64,000 nt of DNA from positions 265,701-329,700 of the forward strand of contig JBBHKE010001538.1 of NCBI GenBank assembly GCA_037447655.1, written 5' to 3'. How positions within the stretch are numbered: the first letter of the stretch is position 1; each line of letters begins with the position of its first letter. Below the pieces are notes generated by a model. It searched no databases, was not told the origin of the DNA, and saw only the letters and a program-made list of their open reading frames with translations. The position numbers and the translations under genes were made by a program. The stretch comes from Zygnema cylindricum. Lineage: Eukaryota > Streptophyta > Zygnematophyceae > Zygnematales > Zygnemataceae. Of the stretch, positions 51,841 through 62,345 are shown piece by piece.

Positions 51841-53463
51841 GATTGAAAGGTGAAGCAGGCTGGATTGTAGATTCAGGTGCCTCCATGCACTTGTGTAAGG
51901 ATAGGAACCTGTTCACTAAGATAAGAAAGATTCCCATCGTATAGATAGAGTACGGGGATGGGAGGATAGTCACCACTACTCTTGTAGGATCGGTAGATTT
52001 GAAAGTGTTAGTAGAAGGAAAGACATCCATAGTAACATTCTCCGATGTATTGTTTATTCCGGAGCTGAACAAAAACCTCATCTCTACATCCGTATTAGAT
52101 GATAAGGGTTTTTTTACTAGCACTAGGGAAGGAGTCTTTACTGCTAGTTTTGAGGAGGATGTCTATTTCATTGCTGAGAAAGGTAGACATGGGATGTTTA
52201 AGCTAGTTTTAAGTAATGAAAAGAAGAAACTTTATTATGCTGGTGTTCATGATATTATGATGTGGCATAAGAGGCTTGGGCATGTGAATCTAGACAAGTT
52301 AAGAGAAATGAAAGAGATGGGAGTGGTGGAAGGGATTAAGTTCAGTGAGAATGATAATAAAAGTGATTGTAGTGGATGTGCTCAAGGTAAAACACACAGA
52401 TTACTCTTTCCTAAAACAGCCACCTATAAAGGAAAAAAAATTATAGATCTAGTACACACAGATATTTGGGGATCGGCTAAAGTGCCCTCGCCAGGGGGGG
52501 AAGAGATTTATAATGACTATCACTGATGATTGGTCTCGGTATTCCCGAGTGTATTTTTTGAAAAACAAGTCCAAAGTTCAGGATTGTTTTAGACAATATA
52601 TAGCATGGAGCGAAAAACTCCATGAAACTCCAATCAAGAGAAGACTGAGTGACAATGGTGGAGAGTATACTTCTAACCAGTTTGAGGATTTTCTGAGGGA
52701 AGATGGGGTCCAACACCAAAATACAGTCCCAGAAAACCCGAAACAGAATGGGGTAGTTGAAAGGTTAAATAGAACACTAAGTGATAATGCTAGAAGTATG
52801 TTGTCAGATAAGAAGATAGGAAAAAGGTTTTGGGCAGAAGCAATGAACTGTGCTAATTACCTCAAGAATAGAGTTTTTACTTCAGCTATAAAAGATCAAA
52901 CACCTTATGAGAGATGGACAGGCCGGAAACCAGACATATCTCACTTAAAGGTTTTCGGCAGTCAAGTATTCAGTCTAGATACTGATCGGTCCAATTGGAA
53001 GCTAGATCCTAAAGGAAAACCGGGAAACTTATTAGGATATGATGAGGATGTTAAAGGATATAGAGTTTATGATCTTAAAAGGGAAGATATAATCTTAGTA
53101 AAGCATTTAGTAGTTATGGATGAAGGAAAGTCTGTGGATCCCTTGAAATATACAAAGTCAGTAAAAATCAGATTTGAGTCAGAAAATTCCGATGACTTTG
53201 AGCTTCCTAACTATCCAGGTTTTAGAGAAGATGACATTCTTGCAGGTACAAATCAGACCGAAAAGGACTCGGCTGTGGAAAATCCAGTGACAACTCTACC
53301 TGAAGCGGAAGACGTGGTGGAAATTGATTCAGAATCAAGGGATAGGGGAGAAGCCGAGTTTGTTCGAAAGAATCCACGAGAACCATCTATTCTGGCCTCA
53401 GATTTGACGGGGGGAGGAGAAGTAGCAAAAGACTGCAAGAAAAACATGTTAATAACAAGGTAA
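51841..53463 (+). pseudogene. RLC-11 protease and integrase (broken)
   Basis: Protease GWIVDSGASMHLCKD (51861-51905); stop at 51942; NLISTSVLDDKG. GAG-pre-integrase MWHKRLGHVNLDKLREM and CSGCAQGK. Core: LVHTDIWGSAKVPSPGG, frameshift in a G run (52495-52501), ITDDWSRYSRV, LSDNGGEYTSNQF, KQNGVVERLNRT, KRFWAEAMNCANYLKNRV, DISHLKVFGSQVFSLDTD, GYDEDVKGYRVYDLKREDIILVKHLVVMDEGKS. Acidic linker and NPREPSILASDL end in a frameshift near 53410. Confidence 0.92.
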
Positions 53464-55067
53464 CTAAACTATCTCATCAAGATGAACCTCAAACTTATGG
53501 AGAGGCGATGACTTGTCCAGAAAGAAACCGGTGGAAGACAGCCATCAATGAAGAGATGGCCTCAATCATGGCAGCCGATACTTGGGAGCTGGTGGATTGT
53601 CCACCTAACCGAAAACCAATCGGTTCTAAGTGGGTTTTCAAATTTAAACTGAACCCAGATAACACAATCGAGCGCTACAAGGCCAGATTAGTGGCAAAGG
53701 GATTTACACAAAAGGAGGGAATTGACTACAAGAAAACCTTTGCCCCGTTGGTCAGATTTCCCTCCGTCCGCATACTTCTCAGTTTAGCAGCAGCGGAAGA
53801 CATGGAAGTGCACCGGATGGACATCAAGACAGCCTTTTTGCATGGAGAATTGGAAGAGGAGATCATCATGCTACAACCCGAAGGTTTTGTGGAGGAAGGA
53901 GAGGAGAGTAAGGTATGCCGGCTGATTAAATCTCTTTATGGTTTGAAACAGGTGCTCGACAATGGAATAAGAAGCTTGATGAGTTTCTTACCGGTCTGGG
54001 ATAAATCCGGATCAGCTCAGATCACTCAATCTATGTTTTCGAAGATGAGGAAGGTTTTATATTTATTGCAATTTATGTTGATGATTTGCTTGTTTTAAGT
54101 AAATCAATGGAAAAAATTAATAAACTGAAAACCGATCTTAAGGGGAGATTTGAAATGAAGGATATGGGGGAAGCAAAATGTATTTTGGGAATTCAAGTAG
54201 GGAGAGACCGAAAAAGAAAAATTATAAGATTGACTCAAAAGGAAGCAATAGGGAACATGCTTGAAAAATTTCAAATGGATAAAGCTAATTGTTGTAGAAC
54301 TCCAATGGAGTTGAAGAAGGGAAGTGAGGGGAGTGAGGAAGAAGGAGTCATAGTCTTAGACGAGGAATTATCTCTTGAAGAACAGAAGTTCATGCAGACT
54401 ATTCCTTACAAGCAAGTAGTGGGAAGTCTAATCTATTTTATGAATTGTACCCGGCCAGATTTTGCTGCAGCTGTAGGAGTGCTGAGTAGAAGTCTAAATG
54501 CTCCCACTAAGAAGGATTGGGAGGCAACTAAGAGAGTCCTTAGATACTTGGTAGGAACTAGGGATCTATAGTTGCATTTGGGTGGGGAGAATACTGACAT
54601 CACTACTTGGAGTGATGCCAGTTATGGTGATGCTCCAATGAGGAGATGCACTTCTGGATATGTATTATATGTGGGTGATGGGGCTTGCTGTTGGAGTAGC
54701 AAACAGCAAAAAGTTATTGCTCAGTCCACCATGGAGGCTGAGTATATGGCCTCTTGCTCTGTTGTAAAAGAATTGATGTGGGTCAAGTCTTTGCTTGGTG
54801 AGCTTGGTCACCTTAAGAGTGGTGTGCAAAAAAAATTGTGATAATCAGGCAGCAATCGCTATTTTTGCCAATCCTAAACATCATTTTAAAGCAAAACACA
54901 TGGACATCAGACTCAGCTTTGTTAGAGAGAAAGTAGAAAATAAAATAATCAGTTTAGAGTACAGACCAGATAGTGAGATGGTAGCAGATATGATGACCAA
55001 ACCTGTGCCTTCCCCTAAACTAATTTTCTCCAGGGAGAAGTGCGGTCTAAAATTAAAGATTGACTAG
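53464..55067 (+). pseudogene. RLC-11 RT and RNase H (broken)
   Basis: RT: WELVDCPPNRKPIGSKWVFKFKLNPDNTIERYKARLVAKG, HRMDIKTAFLHGELEEEII, LYGLKQ, then a frameshift at 53950 and YVDDLLVLSKS (near 54077-54110). MKDMGEAKCILGI, RPDFAAAVGVLSRSL, stop at 54570 (Trp to TAG). RNase H: TDITTWSDASYGDAPMRRC, WSSKQQKVIAQSTMEAEYMASCSVVKELMWVKSLL, frameshift near 54830, CDNQAAIAIFANPKHHFKAKHMDIRLSFVREKVENKIISLEY, VADMMTKPVPSPKL, stop at 55065. Confidence 0.92.
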
Positions 55068-55080
55068 AAAATAAGGGGAG

Positions 55081-56136
55081 TGTAGAAATTAATGGTCCAT
55101 TTTAGTATTTTCTAGGTCTAAATAGAAATATAGAAAGAAGCCGAGGCAGTCTACCTCTAACTTCTCTCTCCAACTCTCAAACTTGTCGCAGTCACTGAGA
55201 AATTGGAGAGGGAGCTAGAGCCATGGCTACCTAGGCTGTCCAGAGGTTTACGGGAAATTTATATAAGTTAGGGGTTTATTTTATTGAAAAGGTATGTGCC
55301 GGCCACAGGATTTGATCCATGTACCTACCGGCCGGCAGACAGTGGATAGCTGGTAGCCTTAGCCGTTAAGTCTATAACTAGTGTTACGTACTATATAGTT
55401 TGATATTTATTTAAACATGTATACGTAGGATAAATCATATAACTATAATTGTTTAAGGGATACATAGATCTGGTAATGTATAATTACGGATTACGGTACG
55501 GACAAGAAATCAATACCGCGCATTTATTTCTTAAGTGAAACGAATACCGCGCATGTATTTATTACGGCTACGATTAAATTCGGATTTAATCGGACAGCCG
55601 GAATTAGCGCCGAGATCGCGGAAGAAGATTTCGGCGGTTTGTGGCCATCGCCACATCGGATGACACGTGGCGAAATTACATTGGATCGTGGAATCTCCGG
55701 AGAATATGGCACCGAATCCGGATATGACATGTGTCGACATTTAGGCCATGTCGTACAATATCCGTACATGAAGTACACCGGCAGATGTACTTTTGCGTAC
55801 GGAACTGTAATCTGATTGGTTCCGTACATCAGTAGATAGAGTGTGTGAGAGAGATAGGACTTAGAAAAATTAGGAGATAGGACCCTCTCTCCCAGAGAGC
55901 TTCTGTACAAAAGGTCAACTTTGACCCTCCATAACTTACTGCTCAAGGGAGCAAATTCAGAGATTCTTTTTGTTATAGACTCACGGGAGTCTTGCCTTCA
56001 CAAGGGTGCAGGTGGTCAGAGTTTTTTTCTTCCAGGGAGGCAGTTGTTTTACCTAAAACACAAAGGGGTCAGAGTTATCCTAGAGGCTTCTTGGAAGCTG
56101 TCCACTCTGAGGACTTATGGAGGTCTCAGAGTTTCA
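55081..56136 (+). repeat. RLC-11 3' LTR
   Basis: Polypurine tract CTAGAAAATAAGGGGAG (55064-55080) precedes it. TGTAGAAATT...GAGTTTCA, then CTCCC. Confidence 0.94.
55287..55370 (-). other. antisense tRNA-like Pol III cassette (RLC-11 3' LTR)
   Basis: As at 49883-49970: outer stem TGCCGGCC / GGCCGGCA intact, inner T-arm one base changed, T4 at 55287-55290. Confidence 0.66.
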
Positions 56137-56141
56137 CTCCC

Positions 56142-56728
56142 ATCTTTTTCATTTCTTTTAACTTTTCTGGATTCATATGCCCAAGTCTATTTTTTCACAA
56201 CATAATATCATCGACACCAGCATAGTAAAGTTTGAGTTTTTCATTACTTAAAGCAAGTATGAACGTTCCTTGGCTACCTTTCTCAACAGTGAAATACACA
56301 TCTTCCTCAAAACTAGCTGTAAAAACTTATTTTTTGGTGGTGGTTTCAAAACCTTTATCATCTAATAGAAATGTAGAGATAAGGTTTTTGTTTAGCTCCG
56401 GAATAAACAATACATCAGATAATGTAACTATTGAGGTTTTCCCTTCCACTATGACTTTCAGATTTATCGATCCTACATAAGTAGTGGTAACTACCCTCTC
56501 ATCCCCATATTGAATCTTTACTGTAACAATCTTTCTCAGCTTAATGAACAGATGCTTATCCTTGCATATGTGCATGGAGGCACCTGATACCACAATCCAG
56601 CCCCCTTCACCTTTGAGTCCACCGAAAGCACATTTATGCTTCCGTGGAATTTTGTCTTCTGTCTTAGCCTCCAACTCCTCATCCAAAATATGTTCGTCGT
56701 TCTCCTCAACGGATTCCTCCTCGAGTAC
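56142..56728 (-). pseudogene. RLC-10 protease and GAG-pre-integrase edge (broken)
   Basis: Open piece 56327-56686: KIPRKHKCAFGGLKGEGGWIVVSGASMHIC, in which the protease active-site Asp of DSGA is Val, so the enzyme would be dead even if the frame were intact. Then VTVKIQYGDERVVTT, NLKVIVEGKTSIVTLSDVLFIPELNKNLIST. The remainder to 56142 is frameshifted (SEKLKLYYAGVDDIML-like). Confidence 0.88.
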
Positions 56729-57754
56729 CTATGTGAAAAGTGTATTTTTCTTCCCTCGTGGCTGACACCCGGTCTTCCCCTCCTTTATCCGAAGCTCGGT
56801 TAGTTTGGTACATTCCGCCATGTAATGCTCACGTTTCTTGCAGAAATAACAAAGCCCCTTAGGTCCCCTTGTTCCTGACTTATCGGATTGATTTTTCCGG
56901 TCTTCTCCTCCATGGGTTCCAAGGCGTTTACGTGAATCTTTGTTTCTCCAACATGCTACGGCCGCTAAGGCTTGTCCACTTTTAACTCCTCTCCATATTT
57001 CAATTGTATTTTCTCGGACGAGGATCATACCAACTACCGAATTCCATATACGCCTGGAGGCCTGCAGCTCTTGTACCCGGTTCACAATGTTCTCATACTC
57101 ATCGGGTAGTTTCATGACTAAGCATTGAACCTTTGCCTTCTCGGTTTGTGCTTTTCCAGCACACTCTAACTTCATGAGGAGTATAGCAAGCTTATTGTAG
57201 AAATCGATCATCTTCTCTCCTTTGTGAAAGTATCCATTGGTCTTTTCCTCTGCCAGCTTCTATTGCTAAATCGTACCGCTCAGGTACATATTTATAAGCG
57301 CATCTCACAGATCGGATGCCCTTTCCACCTGCAAATGAGGACCTACAAGTCCTTGTGTGAGATGACGGAGGATAAAGTGCATGGCCGCCACGTTGTTGTA
57401 GTCCCAGGTATCGATGTCATTCTCCTCATTCCTTGGAATAGGAGACATGAAAACATAGTCGGTTGCTATTGGTGTGGTTTTTTCTTCTTTTTTTCCCTTT
57501 TCCATCACGATGCCTTCTCCGTCTTCTAAGTCTTCTGATGGCGGTGGATCTGGTTTCTTAGCAAATATACTTCCTCCAAACCCTGGAGGCATAGCAGGAC
57601 CGGATGGACCATTTACTCGCCCACTCACTATTCCCAATAATATTTTCTCACATAGGGCTCCCATCATCATACTCTCCCAGTAGATGAACCCCGTCCCTTT
57701 AAATGTGGGCACCCTAGAGTGTGGGCCCATAACCTGTAACTCTAAGACCTCCAT
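56729..57754 (-). pseudogene. RLC-10 gag (broken)
   Basis: MEVLELQVMGPHSRVPTFKG start (57754; PBS ATG downstream), IYWESMMMGALCEKILLGIVSG, spacer, HFILRHLTQGLVGPHLQVE to 57305, then a short broken part and MIDFYNKLAILLMKLECAGK, LVMKLPDEYENIVNRVQEL, and a damaged zinc knuckle CYFCKKREHYMAEC (Gly lost). Confidence 0.88.
57720..57734 (-). other. primer-binding site (RLC-10)
   Basis: GGTTATGGGCCCACA in element sense; 14 of 15 match. Confidence 0.77.
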
Positions 57755-58014
57755 AGGTACTCAAAGTATGCACCTTACCAAAAGCCCCTAGGAAAGCCTC
57801 AATCAATTGTGAGAGGGAGCTCCTTGTGAGAGAGGTGGCTAATTGTAATTCTCCTAAAACCTAAACCACTCTCTAATCCCTCTACAACTGAAGTACGATT
57901 TAATCTAATATCTGTACAGTACAGAAGGTACTTGACCCGGAGTACATTTTGTACGGCCATTGTACAAAATGGCCAAGAAGACGACGCCTGCCATGTGCTA
58001 GTTTGCCATGGTAT
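57735..58014 (-). repeat. RLC-10 5' LTR (R-U5 side only)
   Basis: Starts at the PBS with AGAGTTACA in element sense and runs through the TATA region into the GTAC cluster (57890-57965), where RLC-12 begins. The remainder would be beyond RLC-12, outside the window. An internal ~130 bp of U5 is also missing. Confidence 0.82.
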
Positions 58015-59010
58015 TGTTGAAATTAGAAGGCTTTCTTATGTATTTTCTAGGTTTCTTAAGTAATCTAAGATGACGAAGGAAAAAGCTGAGGCAGCTTGCT
58101 TCTAACTTTTCTCTTTATTCCCTATACTTGTTGTAGTCACTGGAGGCTGAAGAAGAAGCTAGAGCCATGGCTGCCTATGCTTCTCCTAGAGTCAGAAGGC
58201 AATCCTTTTTTAAACTTACCAAAAAGGCTAACGGACCCAGGAATTCATCTTGGTACCTACCGTCCGTCCAAATAGCCCAACATCGTTACCCTGTAGCCTA
58301 GCACGTTTGTCGAAGTATATAGGGTACGATAGCTACTTAAAGATGTGCAAAGAGGAAAGCTCATTTAACTAACGAACAGACCACAATCACATAGACACAG
58401 TTAGACACAATCACATCGAAAAGTAATGCTTGTATTTTAACAGCTATAAATTAAGGTCGATATCAATCGGACAACGAAGGAAGAAGCCGACATTGCGGAA
58501 TGAACGTTTTGGCGGTTTTTGATCACAGCCACACCAAGTGACACGTGGCAACTTGACATTGGATGGCGCCATCTGCAGGACATACCATGTCGAACCCGAA
58601 CATGGCAAGCGTCGTCTCCTTAGCCATGGCGTACAATGGCCTTACAGAAAGTACTCGCCAAGTACCTTATTGTACTATACACTGAATTGATTGGCTCCGT
58701 ATTTCAATAGTAGAGGGTTAAAAGAGGGGTTCAGGACTTAGAAAATATAGGTTGGAGCTTTTCTCCCATAACGCTTCTGTATAAAAAGGCATCTTTGACC
58801 ATTGATAATTAACTGCTCAAGGGAGCAAATTCAAGGATTCTTTTTGTGGCAGACTTAAGGGAAAAAGCTCTACCAAAGGTTTCACTTTCGTCAATTTATA
58901 TTCTGTCATAGTGTCAACAATACTCATACAAAGACTAAGGGATCGAGGTTATCCTAGAGGCTTCTGGTAAGCTGCCTACTCTGAGTACCAATGGATGTCT
59001 CAGAAGTACA
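58015..59010 (+). repeat. RLC-12 5' LTR
   Basis: 996 bp, TGTTGAAATTAGAAGG...AGAAGTACA. Closest to solo-2. G-box TGACACGTGGC (58540-58550). TATAAAAA at 58771-58778. Confidence 0.88.
58221..58305 (-). other. antisense tRNA-like Pol III cassette (RLC-12)
   Basis: Minus strand: A-box-like region near 58290-58305, outer stem GACGGAC / GTCCGTT, T-arm CCAAG-ATGAATT-CCTGG, T5 at 58221-58225. Confidence 0.62.
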
Positions 59011-59296
59011 CGTTATGGGGCCACCCCATAGGGAGCCCATATTCAATGGGACTGGGTTCATCTACTGGGAGAGTATGATGATAGGAGCCCTATGTGCGAA
59101 AAGATTTTGGGGTATAGTGAGTGGGCAAGTAAAGCGCCCATCCGGTTCTGCTATCCCTCTAGGGTTTGGATGGAGAAATTTTGCTAGGAAACCAGATCCA
59201 CCGCCATCTAAGGACTCAGAAGACGGAGAAAGCATCGTGATGGAAAAGTAAAAAGAGAAAGAAAAAACCACACCTATAGCAACCGGATCTAATTTT
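58991..59296 (+). pseudogene. RLC-12 gag N-terminus
   Basis: MDVSEVHVMGPPHREPIFNG, IYWESMMIGALCAKRFWGIVSG, then PDPPPSKDSEDGESIVMEK and a stop at 59249; cut by RLC-13 at 59297. The primer-binding site 59011-59025 has two mismatches (CGTTATGGGGCCACC). Confidence 0.85.
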
Positions 59297-60296
59297 TACA
59301 ATTCTGTGTTCCCCATTTGGACCAAAATTGAGGAAGCCTCTAGGTAGTTTTTAACTAACCCACTTTCAACTAGAGCAACTGCGACCCAAGCAGATAAAAA
59401 GATAATCTGACTGCACCCCTGTGCACTCAGGACTCCTCTGAGTCCACAGCAAGAAGAATAACTGAAAACGCCCAACCAGGCGATTAGTTATGGAGTGGCC
59501 AAGATGCAAATATTTATACAAGTTTATTGGGAGAGAGGCGGCTACCTCCTCAATCTACTAAGTCCTAAACCCTCTCACAACTCCTATCTACTGAGGTACG
59601 GAACTAATCAGAAGACTGTATAGTACAGAAAGGTACTACGGCCGATGTACTATCTGTACGGCCTATGTACGACAAGGCCATGGAGTGGACGCGTGTCTTC
59701 TTCGGACTTGTCCTCATGCTCTCCGGGATTTCCTCATCTCATTGACATTGTGCCACGTGTCGCAAGGTCATGTCACGACTGAAAACTACCAAGGCGGCCA
59801 TTTCGGGATCTCGGCGATGGTGCGGGACCTCGGATCAAAACTAGCTTTAAACGATAGCCGTTCAAAAATAAATGTCCGGTACATTTGTTTCGTGCGCACT
59901 AAAACTCCAACTAGTTTTTATGTATTCTATTTGTAATTCCGTTAATCGGATTATACGCCTATCTATTGTTTAAATATCTATCAAACCCTATGCATCCTAA
60001 CAGACAACTACGACAGACTGGTAAGGGTTGACGGCTACGCCTCGCCCTACTGGTCGGAGGTTCAAGTCCTGCAGGATTCAACCTTTTTGATTGAGAGTGA
60101 CTATGGTCACTCTTAAGCCTTGCCTAAGGAGCTAAGGCAGCCATGGCTCCACCGCCCTCTCTCTCTTTCAGAGACTACAACAAGTATGGGGGCTAGAGAG
60201 AGAAGGTGGAGGCAGGCTGCCAGTGCTTTCCTCCTTTTTCTTTTAATTTTAATTAAGACCTAGAAAATACCTCCCCTAAATCTAGTGATTTCAACA
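59297..60296 (-). repeat. RLC-13 3' LTR
   Basis: 1000 bp, aligns with both RLC-2 LTRs. Polypurine tract CTAGAAAATAAGAGGAG at 60297-60313 (minus). G-box GCCACGTGTC (59751-59760). TATAAATAT (minus) near 59511-59519. Confidence 0.9.
60003..60088 (+). other. antisense tRNA-like Pol III cassette (RLC-13)
   Basis: A-box-like GACTGGTAAGGGTTG (60016-60030), B-box GGTTCAAGTCC (60059-60069), T5 at 60084-60088. Confidence 0.65.
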
Positions 60297-61797
60297 CTCC
60301 TCTTATTTTCTAGTCTAATTTCAGTTTCTCTTTTAGTCCACAATTTTCTCTACAGTACTTTAGCTTGGGAGATGGCACAAACTTTGTCATCATATCAGCC
60401 ACCATTTCCCCATCACTCCTAAACACAAATTAACAATTTTATTTTTTACCTTTTACCTCACAAAACTCAATCTAATGTCCATATGCTTAGGTTTGAAATG
60501 ATGTTTTCGATTGGCTGCAATTGCAATTGCAGCCTGATTATCACAAAACACTTTATGCACTCCGTTCTTCATGTATCCCAATTCTTGCAACAAAGACTTC
60601 ACCCACATCAGCTCTTTCACAGCAGAACAAGAGGCCATGTACTCAGCCTCCATAATGGACTGAGCAACATCCTTTTGCTGCTTGCTGCTCCAACAGCAAG
60701 CACCTTCTCCCACATACAATACATACCCAGAAGTGCATCTTCTCATCGGTGCATCCCCATAACTGGCATCACTCCAAGTAGTGATGTCATTGTGCTCCCC
60801 TCGCAGATGCAACCATAGATCCCTAGTTCCCACCAGGTATCTCATTACTCTCTTGGCTGCCTCCGAGTCTCTCTTTCTATGATCATTAAGACTCCTATTG
60901 AGGTCTCCAACTGCTGCAACTATATCAGGTTTGGTACAATTCATAAAGTAAATCAAGCTTCCTATGACTTGTCTGTAAGGATTATAATTCATAAACTGCC
61001 TCTTTTTAGACTCATCTGATCATCTAGCATTATCACTCCTCCTTCTACACTCCCATCACTTACTTTGTTCAAGTCCATGGGAGTGGTACAACTGTTTGCA
61101 TTCTTCATCTGAAATTTCTCCAGCATATTTCCTATAGCCTCTTTCTGAGTAAGTCTGATTATCCTCTTCCCCCTCTCCCTTTCCATTTGAATTCCCATAA
61201 TATATTTAGCCTCCCCTAAATCCTTCATGTCAAATCTACTTCTAATATCTTTATTTAGCCTATTTATCTTTTCCATAGACTTACTCAATACCAGCAAATC
61301 ATCCACATAAATCGCAAAAAAAATCACACCATTCTCATCCTCAAATATATAAATAGAATGGTCATAACTGATCCGAATATATCCCAGACTGGTAAGAAAC
61401 TCATATAATTTCTTATTCCATTATTTGGGGGCCTTCTTCAGTCCATATAAGGACTTTATAAGTCTGCACACTTTGCTTTCCTCTCCTTCTTCTACAAAAC
61501 CTTCTGGTTGCCGCATGAAGATTTCCTCCTCCAGTTCACCATTGAGGAAGGCGGTCTTAATATCCATCTGATGGATCTCCATGTCTTCCGCTGCTGCTAA
61601 ACTAAGGAGGATCCTTACAGATGGGAAACGAACTATCGGAGCAAAGGTATCCTCATAATCTATCCCTTTTTTTTGGGTGAACCCCTTTGCCACCAACCGA
61701 GCCTTATATCTCTCAATGGTATTATCTAAGTTCAGTTTCAGTTTAAATACCCATTTACAACCAATAGGTTTTCTATCTGGTGGACAGTCCACCAGCT
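60297..61797 (-). pseudogene. RLC-13 RT and RNase H (lightly broken)
   Basis: RT: RKPIGCKWVFKLKLNLDNTIERYKARLVAKG, EGIDYEDTFAPIVR-like with KKGIDY, HQMDIKTAFLNGELEEEIFMRQPEGFVEEGEESK, LYGLKKAP, stop near 61420, then IYVDDLLVLSKSMEKIN and DMKDLGEAKYIMGI. RNase H: NPYRQVIGSLIYFMNCTKPDIVAAVGDLNRSL, TDITTW-type WSDASYGDAPMRRC, SIMEAEYMASCSAVKELMWVKSLL, VFCDNQAAIAIAANRKHHFKPKHMDIRLSFVR. Frameshifts near 60990 and 60450. Confidence 0.9.
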
Positions 61798-62345
61798 CCC
61801 AAGTATTTTACTCCATGATTGAGGCCATCTCATCATTTATGGCTCCACCCATCTCTCTTTCTCTGGACTGTCCATTGCCTCCAAGTATGAGTGAGGCTCA
61901 TCTAGGTGAGAAAGCTTTGTTACCTTGTGAGCAGCCTGTTTTTCTTGAAGCCTTTTGCTGCTCCTCTGTCCTCCCTCAAAGTCCGAAGCTAGAATGGATG
62001 GAAGTCTTGTATTCCTACGCACTGTCTCTTCAACCCCCCTATCTATGGAAACGGGTTCTGACTCTTCTTCCTCTCTCTCCTCATTATGTCTACTTTTACT
62101 ACTACTGTTACTGCTCCACCTGCTCCAGTGGTCGTAGAACAACAGTTCCAAGGTATTTGCTTCCATGATGGAAGCCATCTCATCATTTATAGCTCTAATC
62201 CATTTGTCTTTTTCTGGGCTATTCACTGCCTCCAAGTATGACTGAAGCTCATAAGGATGAGATAGCTTAGTTACCTTATAAGCAGCATGTTTGTCTTATA
62301 TCCTTTGCTGCTCCTTCTCCCTCCCTCAAACTCTAAAGCTAGAAT
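61798..62345 (-). repeat. duplicated linker with embedded foreign gag-start patch
   Basis: The segment from the integrase tail to the RT start occurs twice: 61798-62085 and 62150-62345 (about 80-85% alike by eye, both with PSILA.[DE]FEGG..SSK and NDEMASIME). Between them, 62086-62149 reads on the plus strand as MSTFTTTVTAPPAPVVVEQQF, like the gag start at 32601. Confidence 0.75.

Larger units (their letters stand above)
49678..56136 (+). mobile_element. RLC-11: complete Ty1/copia element, lightly decayed
   Basis: 6459 bp, LTRs 1055 and 1056 bp (~96-97% by eye), target duplication CTCCC (49673-49677 / 56137-56141). Removing it rejoins RLC-10 at ACTCCCATCTTTTTCAT, as in RLC-9. All domains present, with about eight stops or frameshifts. 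Confidence 0.95.
48086..58014 (-). mobile_element. RLC-10: Ty1/copia remnant hosting RLC-11
   Basis: Part of 5' LTR (57735-58014), gag, protease, [RLC-11 49678-56136], integrase and the first part of RT, ending at the junction with RLG-7. RT downstream half, RNase H and 3' LTR are missing. RLC-12 interrupts its 5' LTR at 58014. Confidence 0.88.
58015..59296 (+). mobile_element. RLC-12: copia element, 5' LTR and start of gag
   Basis: Inserted in the RLC-10 5' LTR (left flank GGTAT). Only LTR, PBS and gag start are visible before RLC-13 enters at 59297; the rest presumably lies right of the window. Confidence 0.85.
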
